A DNA stretch of 64,000 bases, taken from the NCBI GenBank assembly GCA_015039465.1, contig MU130364.1, positions 334,346-398,345 on the forward strand. Reading direction: 5' to 3'. Of this stretch, positions 10,090-20,823 are shown piece after piece. Both the position numbers and the translations under genes were made by a program. This DNA is from Phlegmacium glaucopus (lineage: Eukaryota > Basidiomycota > Agaricomycetes > Agaricales > Cortinariaceae). Under the pieces are notes generated by a model. It saw nothing but the letters and a program-made list of their open reading frames with translations, was not told the origin of the DNA and ran no database searches. Each line of letters starts with the position of its first letter. The first letter of the stretch is position 1.

Positions 10090-11330
10090 CACTAGCAGTA
10101 ACATAACTCATGGCTTTCTCGAACCCTCAGTCCTGTCTTGATGCATCGATCTTTTTGCTCCGCCACATATGATTGATTGCGCAGTGCCTGCTAACCCAAG
10201 GAAATAACGAAGCCGTGCAATTTCTTTATCTCTAGTTCTTCAATGAATCAACCCCAGAGCCGATTTGCTAATTTGAAGTGGATAACCGGTATTGTAAGTT
10301 GAACAAGTCTTGGTTAAGAAACTTACCAGTCAGAAGTTGACAAATTGCCTTGCAACTCTGCCAAGAGCGGAACACCTGTATAAATCATGACAAGAGTACA
10401 AGCAGCAACTTCTGAGTCATCGAAGAAACCCAGTGCTGTCGCGATACCTCAATGAACTCCTTTCGACCTCAAACGACGATAGACTTTGTAGTCGCTCCTG
10501 AGGGCATCCCGCTGGTCAATGTCGAACCGACTCGAACGCGGGCTTGACCACAACGTCCAGTGGCGTAGCACAATCACAGTTCGCTGGCTCAAGTGTGCCA
10601 CGGTGGACCATGCCTGTTGCGCACCGCCAACCTTTCCGATGTAAGGACAATGGTCAGACATTCACCTAGTCATAAGTGAGGATGGCTTGTGGAGAAAACA
10701 GAGGAGTTGGACACCTTGTGGGTACCAAATCGAAGGAGCAGAGCCAAGGAACAAGGCAGGGGTCGTATACATCGTATTGGAGGCAGAGGAGGACCACATC
10801 ACGGTTGCTGGGTAAATGTATCGCGTCCTAGGACTCGTCAGGGTTGTCATAAGGTTGACATCGTTCAGGCTAACGTACACCAACAGCTACTAGTTCATCA
10901 TCAGTGGGATGTATCATTCCTGCCGAACCTCAGAATCCACCACGTTTTCCCACCCCGCGCTCTCCACAGCGACTCCCAGAATCCTGATTATGATTTTGGG
11001 GCCCCTGCTTGCGGTCCATCATGTCTTGGATGGATGCCAACATGGACTTTCCCCATATCCGGGGTACATAGGCGGTTCGATGACATCCGGAACGTTCAGT
11101 GTCGGAACACACGAGCTCGTGGTTGCCCGAGTGAAGGACGACGACGGTCCCATCAACTTGTACGGCATTGCATAACCTAAGGAAACAACTGATTGCGTCC
11201 AGGACAAGAGACTGTTCCATTGCGAAAATGAAGCAGTGGGGTGCAGAGCAAGCGTCGAAGCCATGCGCGAGCAGTATTTGGCGGTGGTTTTGTCGTAAAA
11301 TTTCGGCAACTGCTTTCTCGTTTGTCATAA
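10090..11330 (-). pseudogene. Kinase-like gene copy 2, lacking the catalytic loop
   Basis: Reading 5' to 3' on the minus strand: an N-terminal exon (FDACSAPHCFIF, VLDAISCFLRLCN) runs directly into AVQVDGTVVVLHSGNHELVC. About 650 bp separate these blocks in the sister copy, so this is a deletion. Next come MLASIQDMMDRKQGP, a Gly/Arg-rich segment, an N-lobe-like stretch (DALRSDYKVYRRLRSKGV, ALGFFDD, LVMIYTGVPLLAELQ), and an intron. The exon after the intron goes from AAATCGGCTCTG straight to the C-terminal tail, so the HGDIR catalytic loop and DFG motif are missing. A frameshift near 10535 and a TGA near 10448 add damage. It cannot encode an active kinase. Confidence 0.72.
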
Positions 11331-11907
11331 CCTTACTTAAACTCCTTATGTCAGCTGTTCGTTGTCTGGCTGCGATGTCCAGAGGTCGAAGGGAGTTTAA
11401 GTTTATAGACGCCGTCGAGGGTAACGGAGGGTTTTATCGACATTTTTGGCGAGATCCGTTACTAGGGATGGAAGCCGCTTTACCCTCTTAAGAACCAAGT
11501 CGCTAGAAACATGCTTATCATAAAATGAAGACGGACGGGTGATGACTTCTTCTTGTTCAGGTCAGGAATGAGACGAGGAGGAAATATCATGATGCTTTCT
11601 TTCAACTTTGAGGAATCACCAAGGGTGACGTGGGTCACAGGAGTGACATACGGCTACGCTCTGTTTTTCGATGTCAATCTCCGTTGCGTAACGTCGACGC
11701 ATTACTTGTAAATTTTATTAAATACTATAAGTACCTCCTGTTCCAGGTATACACCTGGTGCCCATATGCAACCGTCAACCGTCAGACTGCCGTCTTTATA
11801 CCCTGCCCCGGCACGTTGTATACCGTCAGTCAGTGCGGTATAACGGACGGTGCGCAGACAGCTTGGTGGTGTTGTTCACTATCTTATTTCAACAGTAATG
11901 TAACTAA

Positions 11908-12437
11908 CTATGTGACAGACATGGCAAGTTTGTACCCTTTTATCTCCTCTCCAAAGACCTCACCAATCTGCACATGAGGCTCATCCTTCATCGTGATCCT
12001 GATAATTTCAACACACCCACCCACTCCTCCTTCTTCAAGCTCAATTCGAAATTTTGTCCCAGAAATTACAGATTTGGCTCTTCAGGAAGAACAGTCGCCA
12101 GAAAGATCAAGTTATGTGGACAATGGCAGCTGGAGATAGTGCAGACCTCGGATACATCACCTTCAACAAGGAAGAAAATTCGTTTTTCTTATATCCTTCG
12201 AGTACAATGGGGTATTCTTTATCTTGACCTTCTATACGCTCTGCGGCTCCGCAAAGACTTCAGATGATTGTTCGAATTCGCATCGAGGGACGCGAAAGAG
12301 TGTGTCTTCGACCTGGTCATAATCCGATAATGGCAAGGTATGAATGACGTCAAATTAATGCAAAAAGGGTAGCCACTGACTTTGAATACAACATTATTAT
12401 CCCAGTAGAACTCTGTGCTACTCGTAATGTCGGCCAT
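11908..12437 (-). pseudogene. BTB family copy D with two deletions
   Basis: ATG 12437 begins MADITSSTEFYWDNNVVFK, as in copy F. In exon 2, GTCTTTGCGGA joins directly to GCCGCAGAGCG, losing the MFRLPSG stretch. The deletion appears bounded by short GCGGA repeats and shifts the frame. Farther along, exon 3 is fused at about 12000 to the last 30 codons of exon 4 (ATCCTGAT/AATTTCAAC), removing nearly all of the CxxC region. Its place in the duplicated unit corresponds to copy F. Confidence 0.8.
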
Positions 12438-13270
12438 GATCTTGAGATCTAAAATGCATTATTGAAAACGAAAGCGAGCTGAGGCCTACGGTGGTAGTCA
12501 GCTGATGAGACTCAAAGGAAGGATCGATGAATGTTTGCGTTATATAACCGTTTACATGACTCCACAGATCATCTTATCTCTCCTCAAGGTTGGCAGGTGT
12601 AGGTGAAGGCAACACCGCATGTAGGCCTCAAGCTTCAAGCTTAGGTGAGATGATGATGCTTCTGACAAGTGCTTTTCCTTGGATGGATGCAGCTGGTATA
12701 TTATTAACTTATACGGTTACCAAGTAGACATTCAGGAGACAATTTACAGGGTATGACTTCTTGTGTCGTTCTATAATTGAAAAGCTTTTATAATTGAGAA
12801 ACATTTTTCAAGCTTTCTTCAAGCTTTCTTTTCTTTTTCAAAAAAAGTAGAGGTAGACGAGGGATGGCGTAGTATCTCGGATTCCTGATATCGGTGTGTT
12901 TCTTCATCTCCTCCCTTCTTCTTTCGGTTCCATTACTCTTATCTACATGCCTCTACCAATTCATGTTGGTTCCCTTCGTTCGTGGGAGCAAAGACCAGCC
13001 TACTACTCGACTTCAATTGCAAATGTTGTGCGATGTGCTCTGCCGACTCTGGAAGTCAACAAGGATGTACGCCTAGTCATCGTCAGCATTTTCAAAAAAT
13101 AGATTCCAGATTTTAGAAAATCGGACTGGTTTTCTTACGTTGAGAAACCCGTGGAACCAAATACTGATTAGTAGTTACTTGGTAGCCTACAAACAAATGT
13201 TAGTCCTCAAGGCCCCATGCACTGCATTAAAAAGGTTGTAAAATAGGGATATGGAAAGTATATATATATA

Positions 13271-13520
13271 TTAGTGAATGTTCGCATTTTCAAGGTCTTT
13301 CCAGACAGATTCTGGGATAACTCGATGACCACAATATGTTTTATTGACATAGCCAACCTGTCTACCATTCAATTCTTGAGAATAGGCATCCACAAACCTA
13401 CAAGAATGGCGAAAAAAATCTACATCACGGTTTAGGAGGAGCAGTGGAAGAGACAAGGTAAACTTACCTCCGCATTTTTTTGAGAGTTACTGAATCAAGT
13501 GCTTTTATTACATTTGCTCC
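13271..13520 (-). pseudogene. Tc1/mariner-like (DDE) transposase C-terminal fragment
   Basis: The first segment reads ANVIKALDSVTLKKMRR; a donor ag|GTAAGT and acceptor CTTGTAG join it to FVDAYSQELNGRQVGYVN, then GHRVIPESVWKDLENANI and TAA. The pattern of a basic helix, an F-x-DAY block and a final GHRV-P block recalls the C-terminus of Tc1/mariner-type transposases in Agaricomycetes; this is from memory. The catalytic domain is absent. Upstream sequence is open but not family-like. Confidence 0.5.
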
Positions 13521-13674
13521 AAGATCTCCTTTTTTTGATGGTGGATATAGCCGAAGTAATACGAAAATCCTTTTGGGCTGTGGTCCATCAAGTATCATGT
13601 GTTGCAAGCCATAGTAGTACTTGTATTGTAGTTGCTCATCTTTATGGTATTGATCATTATCTATATGCAACTAA

Positions 13675-14769
13675 CTATGCAACAGACATGGCAAGTTTGT
13701 ACTCGTTTATCTCCTCTTTAAAGACCTGACCGATCTGCTCATCCTTCATCATGATCCTAACACTGCTAATATTGGTATCGACCCGCGATGAGCAAGCGGT
13801 GCAATTGAAGTACCCCAACCGGAAGAAGTCCGTGTTACAGCTGTTGCAACGTATCGCACTGAGCCTTACCAGAGTTCCTGAAGAAGTGCGAGAAACGGTG
13901 TGTTGGTCGACTTTACCAAAGATATGGCTACAGTAGCGGCACTTGTAATCCATTCCTGTCAGATTTTCCAAGGATGGGCAAACCGCACACTTGACCATAT
14001 CCTTTGAAAGAACAATAGTAGTCGAGTCGTTTGGATAAGGACTCGAATTATCCCTGATCCAGAGGATTAGAGCGGACGTTTCCCATCCAAGAGTGGCAAG
14101 TTCCTCGCGTGTTAACTTGTGGACACCATTTACTAAGCTGGCGAGTCCCTCTTCCAGCCATGTGGCGACTTTATGTGCTCTCGCCAACTGGATCTTTTCG
14201 ATAGGCGTTAAAGCCCCATTGGTCGACAACCAGTGTATGGCATATTCCCTGATCTAGTCCGATCATTATTTGATTCAAAAATCAGGAAGAACTCCTTTCG
14301 GCTCACCTGCTTCATGTTCCAGATTGTGGATAATTTCAGCACACTCACCCACTCCTCCTTCTCCAAGCTCAATTCGAATTTTGTCCCAGAAATTACAGTT
14401 TTGGCTCTTCAGGAAGAACGGTCAAAAGAAAGATCAAGCTACGTGGAAAATAGCAACTGCATACCTCGGATACATCACCTTCAACAAGCAACAAAATTCA
14501 TCCTTCCTATATCCTTGAAGTACAATGGGGTGTTCTTTATCCTGACCTTCTGTGCACTCTGTAGCTCCAGAAGGTAGGCGAAACATGTCCGCAAAGACTT
14601 CAGATGATTGTTCAAATTCGCATCGAGGGACACGAAAGAGCATGTCTCCGACCTGGCCATAATCCGTTAATAGCAAGGTATGAATGAGGTCAGATTAATG
14701 CAAAAAGTAGCAACGGACTTTGAATACAACATTATCCCAATAGAACTCTGTATTTGTAATGTCGGCCAT
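13675..14769 (-). CDS. BTB/POZ protein with C-terminal CxxC pairs, copy E (305 aa)
   Basis: Exons 14719-14769, 14465-14652, 14307-14406 and 13675-14253 splice in phase, with donors GTCCGT, GTATGC and GTGAGC. The protein starts MADITNTEFYWDNVVFK, has the BTB core VGDMLFRVPRCEFEQSS and KDEFCCLLKVMYPR, then EEWVSVLKLSTIWNMKQ, IREYAIHWLSTNG and the helical IEKIQLARAHKVATWLEEGL. Four cysteine pairs follow: CAVCPS, CRYCSH, CNSCNT, CTACSS. In the first BTB block the paralogues have VED where this copy has VGD. No inactivating change was seen. It corresponds to copy C in the other half of the tandem duplication. Confidence 0.82.
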
Positions 14770-15015
14770 GATCTCAAGATCTAAAAGGCATTACCGTGAG
14801 TGAGGAAAATGAAAGCGAGCTGAGGCCTACGGTGGTAGTGAGTTGATGAGACTCAAAGGAAGGATCGATGAATGTGCGTTATCATCCACCTTATCTGTCC
14901 TCAAGCTCAAGCGCTCAAGGCTGGCAAGTGAAGGCAACGTCACGTGTAGGCCTCAAGGCTAAGTCACCAGATACTCTCTCGGGTGATCTGGTCCGATTTG
15001 AAGGTATAGTTTGTT

Positions 15016-16620
15016 TTACAGAAAGAATCTCACTAGCAGTAACTCATGGCTTTCTTGAACCCTCAGCCTTGTCTTGATGCATTGATCGTTTTGCTCTGCC
15101 ATATATGATTGACTGCATGCCTGCCAACTCAATGAAATAACAAAGCCGTGCAATTTCTTTATCTTTGGCTCTTTAATCATCACATTATTTCGAATGGCCA
15201 AAGTCGATGATTATAACTCCTTAGTCACAGATAAGGATATTCTCCCGACGGATGTCTCCATGGAGTATGCCTGCATGATGAATCGACTCCAACGTTGACA
15301 GAGCCGATTTGCTAATTTGAAACGGATAACCGGTATTGTAAGTCGAACAAGTCTTGGTTAAGAAACTTACCGTCATAAGGCTGACATCGTTCAGGCCAAT
15401 GTACCTCGATGGCTACCAGTTCATCATCAGTAGGACCTCTCCTTCCTGCCGAACCCCGGAATCCACCACTCTTTCCCACCCCGCGCCCTCCACACCTACC
15501 CCTGCGACAGCGACTCCCAGAACCCTCATTATGATCTTGGTCGTCTTGGTCTTTATCATTATCTATCAAGTCGCCGCCGTCACCGGGGGGCTTTGGTTGG
15601 CGTTGCTGCTTGCGGTCCATTGTGTCTTGGATGACAGATATGGATGCCAACATGGAGTTTTCCATATACGGGGTACATAGAGGGGTGATGACGTCCGAAA
15701 CATAACACGTCTGAGAGCATCGATGGCAGAGACACACGAGCTCGTGGTTGCCCAGGTGAAGGACGATGACGGTCCTATCAACCCGTACGGCTTGTGCCCA
15801 TGCCTGCAGAAAATCAACACATCAGCATTATTTTGACCGGCATTGTATTGCAGGTCACCTGTTGCACTAGACTTTGCACAGTCACATCATGCCCGTCTTG
15901 GTAGGCCTTGCCCTCCTCGCCATCGTCATCGTTGTCGTTGTCTCGTTTGCGTTTCTTGCCTTTGCCCTTCGTAGGAGACGCATGCCCTGATGAGTGTGAT
16001 ACATTCGGTGGTGGTGGGGGAAGGGTCGAAGAGGCATGAGGTGCGAGTGGTTGTATGTCGGTTTCTTCGTCAGTATTTAAAAAATCATCCTAGAGTATAA
16101 TAAACCATTTTTTCACGATTCAGGGAGTATGAACATACAGGGAAAATCCACGGGGGAGCCAGCGCATCAGGTCCAACATCCACCAGTTTGACCTCCTTTG
16201 CTTTTTTAGGATCTGTGCCGCAATCGGTGCACGTCGTCCAAGAAAAAAATTCCAGATTAGTAACCGCGGCCATTACTTCACCAGGGCCTGCAATAATACT
16301 TCACGTCGTCAAAGGCGACCTAAACGTCCTCATCTCCTCAAAGATGGAACAATTTTTGCTCTTCATGCTCTCCACGATGGCTTCCTGGTGCGTTTTGTTC
16401 GTCTGATCGACGAATTCGTCAATGAAAGGCAGAGCTGCCCGTCCATAATTGCATAACCTGGGGAAACAACTGATGGCGTCCAGGACAAGAGACTGTCCCA
16501 TTGTGAAAATGAAGCGGTGGAGTGCAGAGCAAGCATCGAAGCCACACGCGAGCAGTATTTGGCGGTGGTTTTGTCATAAGAGTCGGCAACTACTTTCTCG
16601 TTTGTCACAATCTTGCTTAA
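15016..16620 (-). pseudogene. Kinase-like gene copy 1, catalytic motifs present but frame broken
   Basis: Order on the minus strand: FDACSALHRFIF, SLVLDAISCFPRLCN, FIDEFVDQTNKTHQEAIVES; an exon with a proline patch and the basic run KGKGKKRKR followed by DNDNDDDGEE; the block AWAQAVRVDRTVIVLHLGNH and ELVCLCHRCSQT; a Gly/Arg-rich segment; then after an intron ESIHHAGILHGDIRRENILI and VIIIDFGHS. HGDIRREN matches the kinase catalytic loop with its metal-binding Asn, and DFG is intact. Damage includes a one-base loss near 16585 relative to copy 2, a TAA between ICD and GVIIIDFG at about 15222, and a frame change after GHSK. The N-lobe preserved in copy 2 is missing here. The family resembles small HGDIR-type kinase-like proteins of Agaricomycetes. 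Confidence 0.72.
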
Positions 16621-17125
16621 ACTGCCCTATGTCAACTGCTCGTTGTCTGGCTGTGATGAAGTCATCCAGAGGTGGAAGGGAGTTTAAGTCTATAGCGCCG
16701 TCAAATTGTATCGACAATATGTACTTTGATTTCCGCGAAGTTGGAATCACCAAGGTGACGCGGGTCACAAGAGTGACATACTGTTGCGTATCTGCCTTTG
16801 AACTCAATCTTCGAAGCGCTGACCGTCTATCCTACTCTTTTGTCACATTTATAACTTCATCGACCCAAGCCACTAACGTTAACACATTACTTGTAAAATT
16901 CATTAAATACTATACCCTCCTATGCCAGGTATACACCTGGTCCCGATACACAACCATCAACCGTCAGACTGCTGTCTTTATACTCTGCCCCTGCCGTCAG
17001 CATTGTTTCCAGTTAAATATGGTATACGGCACGTTGTATACTGTCAGTCAGTGCGCTATAACAGACGGTGCGCAGATGGCTTGGTGGTGTTGTTCACTAT
17101 CTTATTTCAACAATAATGTAACTAA

Positions 17126-18258
17126 CTATGCGACAGACATGGCAAGTTTGTACCTTTTTATCTCCTCTCCAAAGACCTCACCAATCTGCGCATGAGGCTC
17201 ATTCTTTATCGTGATACTTACATTGCTATCGGTATCGGCGCCCGACGAGCAAGTGGTGCAGCGGAGCTTCAACCGGAAGAAGCCCCTCTTACAACTGTTG
17301 CAACGTATTTCCCCGAGCCTTACCAGCCTAGTTCCTGAAGAAGTGCGAGAAATGGTCTGTTGGTCGACTGTACCAAAGATATGGGTACAGGAGTCGCACT
17401 CATTTTCCGCTCCCGGCCGACATCTTTCCATTCTCGTCAGACGTTCCGAGGATGGGCAAATCGCACATTTGATCATATCCTTTGAAATAGTCAAGCCGTT
17501 TTGATAAGGACTCGGATTATCCTTGATCCAGAGGATTAGAGCGGACGTTTCCCACCCAAGAGTAGCAAGTTCCTCGCGTGTAAACTTGTGGACACCATTT
17601 ACTAAGCTGGTGAGTCCTTCTTCCAGCCATGTGGCAACTTTATGCGCTCTCGCCAACTGGATCTTTTCAATAGCCGTTAAAGCTTCACCAGTCGACAACT
17701 TGTGTATAGCATATTCCCTGATCTAGTCCATTAATGTCGATCATTATTAGGTTCGATAATCAGGAAAAACTCCTTCGGGCCTCACCTCGTTCATGTTCCA
17801 GATTGTGGATAATTTCAACACACCCACCCACTCCTCCTTCTTCAAGCTCAATTCGAATTTTGTCCCAGAAATTACAGATTTGGCTCTTCAGGAAGAACAG
17901 TCGTCAGAAAGATCAAGTTACACAATGGCAGCTGGAGATAGTGCATACCTCGGATACATCACCTTCAACAAGGAGGAAAATTCGTCTTTCTTATATCCTT
18001 CGAGTACAATGGGGTATTCGTTATCTTGACCTTCTAAACGCTCCGCAGCTCCAGAAGGTAGGGAGAACATGTCCGCAAAGACTTGAGATGATTGTTCGAA
18101 TTCGCATCGAGGGACGCGAAAGAGGGCATCTTCGACCTGGCCATAATCCAGTGATGGCAAAGGTATGAATGAGGTCAGATTAATGCAAAAATGTAGCCAC
18201 GGACCTTGAATACAACGTTATTCCAATAGAATTCTGTGCTACTCGTAATGTCGGCCAT
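17126..18258 (-). CDS. BTB/POZ protein with C-terminal CxxC pairs, copy F (312 aa)
   Basis: Exons 18205-18258, 17949-18136, 17786-17885 and 17126-17722 splice in phase to 313 codons including stop. The introns are 68, 63 and 63 nt. The protein starts MADITSSTEFYWNNVVFK and has VEDALFRVPRCEFEQSSQVF, ADMFSLPSGAAERLEGQ and KDEFSSLLKVMYPR. Exon 4 begins IREYAIHKLSTGEA. It has the longest CxxC region of the set, with pairs CAICPS, CDSCTH, CNSCKR, CTTCSS and an extra Arg/Cys-containing insert before the second pair. It ends IKRYKLAMSVA. No inactivating change was found. Copy D is the equivalent gene in the other half of the duplication. Confidence 0.83.
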
Positions 18259-18663
18259 GGGTGACAAAGAAAGGAGGGTGTCACCTATCTTTCCTCACTG
18301 AGACAATTTCCATAGTGCCTTCAGTTCATCTGTTCCGTACTTGAGCTGTAAGACCAGCCTATCGCAAATATCGTTGCGATGTGTCTGCCAACTCTGGAAG
18401 TCAATAGCGCTCTGTATTTCAATATCGATCCCCTTTCCATTTCACCATTATTGAATAAATATACGAAACTCACTCTTCGAAGGGCTGACTGTAACCAATA
18501 TGTATACACCACCAACCATATTATCCTACATCACTGTATGTTTAGAGCGTCCTTTGTCACTTTTGTACAATTTCGTCTCCCCCACAATTTCGTCTCCCCC
18601 ACCACACGCAACCCTAACTGCAGCCGCCAACATCAATCGCCGTACATTCAGGGAAACAACACA

Positions 18664-20227
18664 TTACTTATGAACAGCAGCCATAGAAAGTGCCAAGACA
18701 CTAAAGTTGACACTCGACGAGCCTGCTATATATTGACTCTTGATAATGTATGCTGCATCCTACGAATTTCGAATTCAGATTCCCGGTTTCAAATTTCAGT
18801 TCAACGGGTTCTCAAAATCCATGAAAGGGGGTGAATTTCATGAATGACAAGTTCTCTAGCTCGCGACCGCGAAGGCAGAGGCGAAGAAAGAGGAACGGGA
18901 AAAAAAAGATTCAATGAGACAGGAAAGGACTCTTCCAAGGCCCACGAGAACGGAAAGAAAAGGGATCGAAATGAAGGAAGGGACCAACTCACTTTCAATA
19001 GATCTTTACACTCTCCATGATCAATCGGTCCCTCCCTCCTCCCATCCAACTCGATCAATCGCATACCTGTCCCAGATCCACGAGCTACCTCTGCCCTCTC
19101 CTTTTCAATTTCCTCCTCTCCCGCTGCATCTTCACCATCCCTGTCCTTTGCAATCCGCCTGAATACTGCTTCAGGCGCCTCCACGAAACATGTAAAATGG
19201 AGTTCCGTATCTAGCTCTGGAGCGGTTTGGTTAAGCCCTGAAGACGCAGTTTCGGCGTGGATGCTTGCAAAGAGGGGAGTGGTAGCAAGGACTTTGGCGC
19301 GTTCGAGGGGTGTTTTATCTGTCGTTAGGAAAAAAAGGTTAATGCATAGACAATTAGAATGATAAGATGAAGAGTATATGCGCACCTTGACATTCAATGA
19401 TGAATTTCTGGAGAGAACTTGTTGGCGAAAACGTTGCTCCTGACTGAATTGCAAGAATAGTATCAGGGTAAGGATCCATCTGAACACAGTTACGGTTCAC
19501 GAACATTCGCGAGAGAATGTATAAGTCCTATAGTCCCACATGCATTTGAAATCTACAGAATATAATCCAACTTCAGTCTCGTAACTGACACGCTTTCAAA
19601 AACGACTAACCGTCTGCTTGACCCAAAAAATTGTATTATCCAACATCGGCTGACCCTCTTTAGCGATCCTAGCATCCTCACGTTTACGTTTCTCTTCTCC
19701 CTCAGGGTCGATGGGGAAAAGGAGAATAACAGCTTTGATTGGACCTGGGACCATGTCAAGGAGCTGTACAAAGGCAGCAGCACAAAATAGGAATGTTGGA
19801 AGGAGTGAGTATCATCTTGAAAGAAAGATAGTAAAGCCTTGGCCAACTACTGACCTCGTCTTCTAGACCATACACATCTTCGAACCGCGATTGTGAAGCA
19901 ACCAAGCCTGCTTTATGGGCCCACTATAAAGGGGGTTTCAGATATTATCATGGTGAAATAACGGAGCTGGGTGGACATACCATATTGAATATCTGTCATT
20001 TTTCAAGTTGGAAGGTTACGGTTTTTAGTTATCACTCTATTGTCTCAGTTGATCCATCCATCTCAAGCGTAGATGTTTAGATGTTTCGACATCCGGGTAC
20101 GTAGAAAATGGATGTCATAATCCAAAGTAGAACAAAAGATACGTACATCTGGGTTACTCTCCAAAGGAATCCATCTGCCTCCAGAGTCTTCCGTCTCAGC
20201 GTGTTCAACGGGATGTTGTTCAGACAT
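18664..20227 (-). CDS. Ubiquitin carboxyl-terminal hydrolase, UCH (C12) family, 280 aa, eight exons
   Basis: UCH enzymes cleave small adducts and extensions from ubiquitin's C-terminus and are cytosolic cysteine proteases. Exons: 20147-20227, 19981-19992, 19855-19923, 19611-19763, 19505-19552, 19386-19443, 18993-19318, 18664-18759, all in phase. The protein begins MSEQHPVEH and has WIPLESNPD, the 12-nt exon IFNM, then WAHKAGL and VPGPIKAVILLFP. The active-site block is QTISNACGTIGLIHSL (nucleophile Cys). LERAKVL and LDTELHFTCFV follow (catalytic His), then LIELDGRREGPIDHG (Asp), and the C-terminus is VNFSVLALSM. All three catalytic residues are present and the length fits UCHL3/YUH1-type enzymes, except for an acidic insert (about residues 180-210) before MRLIELDG. 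The intron before the last exon is about 230 nt and holds an open frame that is not coding. Confidence 0.93.
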
Positions 20228-20823
20228 TTTGTCTTTTTTGGTTGGTAGGAAGTGTATTCGTAGGATGTTGGTCACTCTATTGAATGGAACCGAATTGGTG
20301 TCAGTGGAGGGCTATATATTTGATCTTGAAGCTCGAAGATGGGCGCAGAGGAGATGACGATATATCGGGTCTTGATAATTACAGAGTCCGCTCGGAGGTG
20401 TCCCGCATGCCGAGCCAGATTTGGGAACTGGCAGGTCCACCATTATTTTCTTTGCTCAATTACTTTCGTTTACTTGACCACCAAAGGCTACTGGGCACTG
20501 ACCAAAAATTACCAAAAATCCAAAAAAAATTGTCCACATGACCCCCAAAGCTTTTTTTTATCCTCAATCTTCCACTGGCAAGCAGTCCCAATTTTTTTAT
20601 ATACTTGTATCCGCAAAGTGTATCGGGGTCCAAATTCTTCCATAGACCAGATTGTTCTCTCTGGGTCAGATTTTTGGGAATAAAATGCCATTTCAAAAAT
20701 CGCCCTGCAGACCTGAATGTGCAGACGGGAGCTGCCGTGGCCGAGCTAGCTACAACTCGGGGCGCATAAACGGAGATCAGGCGGCTGGCTTTCTTAGAAG
20801 CCTTGGGAGCATCTATCTACTAA
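20228..20823. other. Intergenic, no gene seen
   Basis: This separates the UCH start codon from the ZPR1 stop codon. Overlapping open frames on both strands (20284-20696) lack family motifs. The sequence has long A/T runs around 20520 and 20560 and looks non-coding, possibly an old repeat. Confidence 0.5.

Larger units (their letters stand above)
8640..18258. repeat. Tandem segmental duplication, unit about 5 kb
   Basis: The order BTB copy C, kinase-like copy 2, BTB copy D (8.64-12.44 kb) repeats as BTB copy E, kinase-like copy 1, BTB copy F (13.4-18.26 kb), all on the minus strand. Intergenic sequence is also shared, for example GAGCTGAGGCCTACGGTGGT at 9.86, 12.48 and 14.82 kb and the TGGTGGTGTTGTTCACTATC segment before copies D and F. 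The two units have since taken different deletions. Confidence 0.8.

Noticed and set aside
18801..19487. 228-codon minus-strand open frame taken as one gene
   Set aside because: It runs through two introns of the UCH gene; the ends are non-coding and the middle is UCH exon 6 only.
20460..20696. Minus-strand 78-codon frame between UCH and ZPR1
   Set aside because: Overlaps other frames with equal merit, has A/T-run composition and no family motif.
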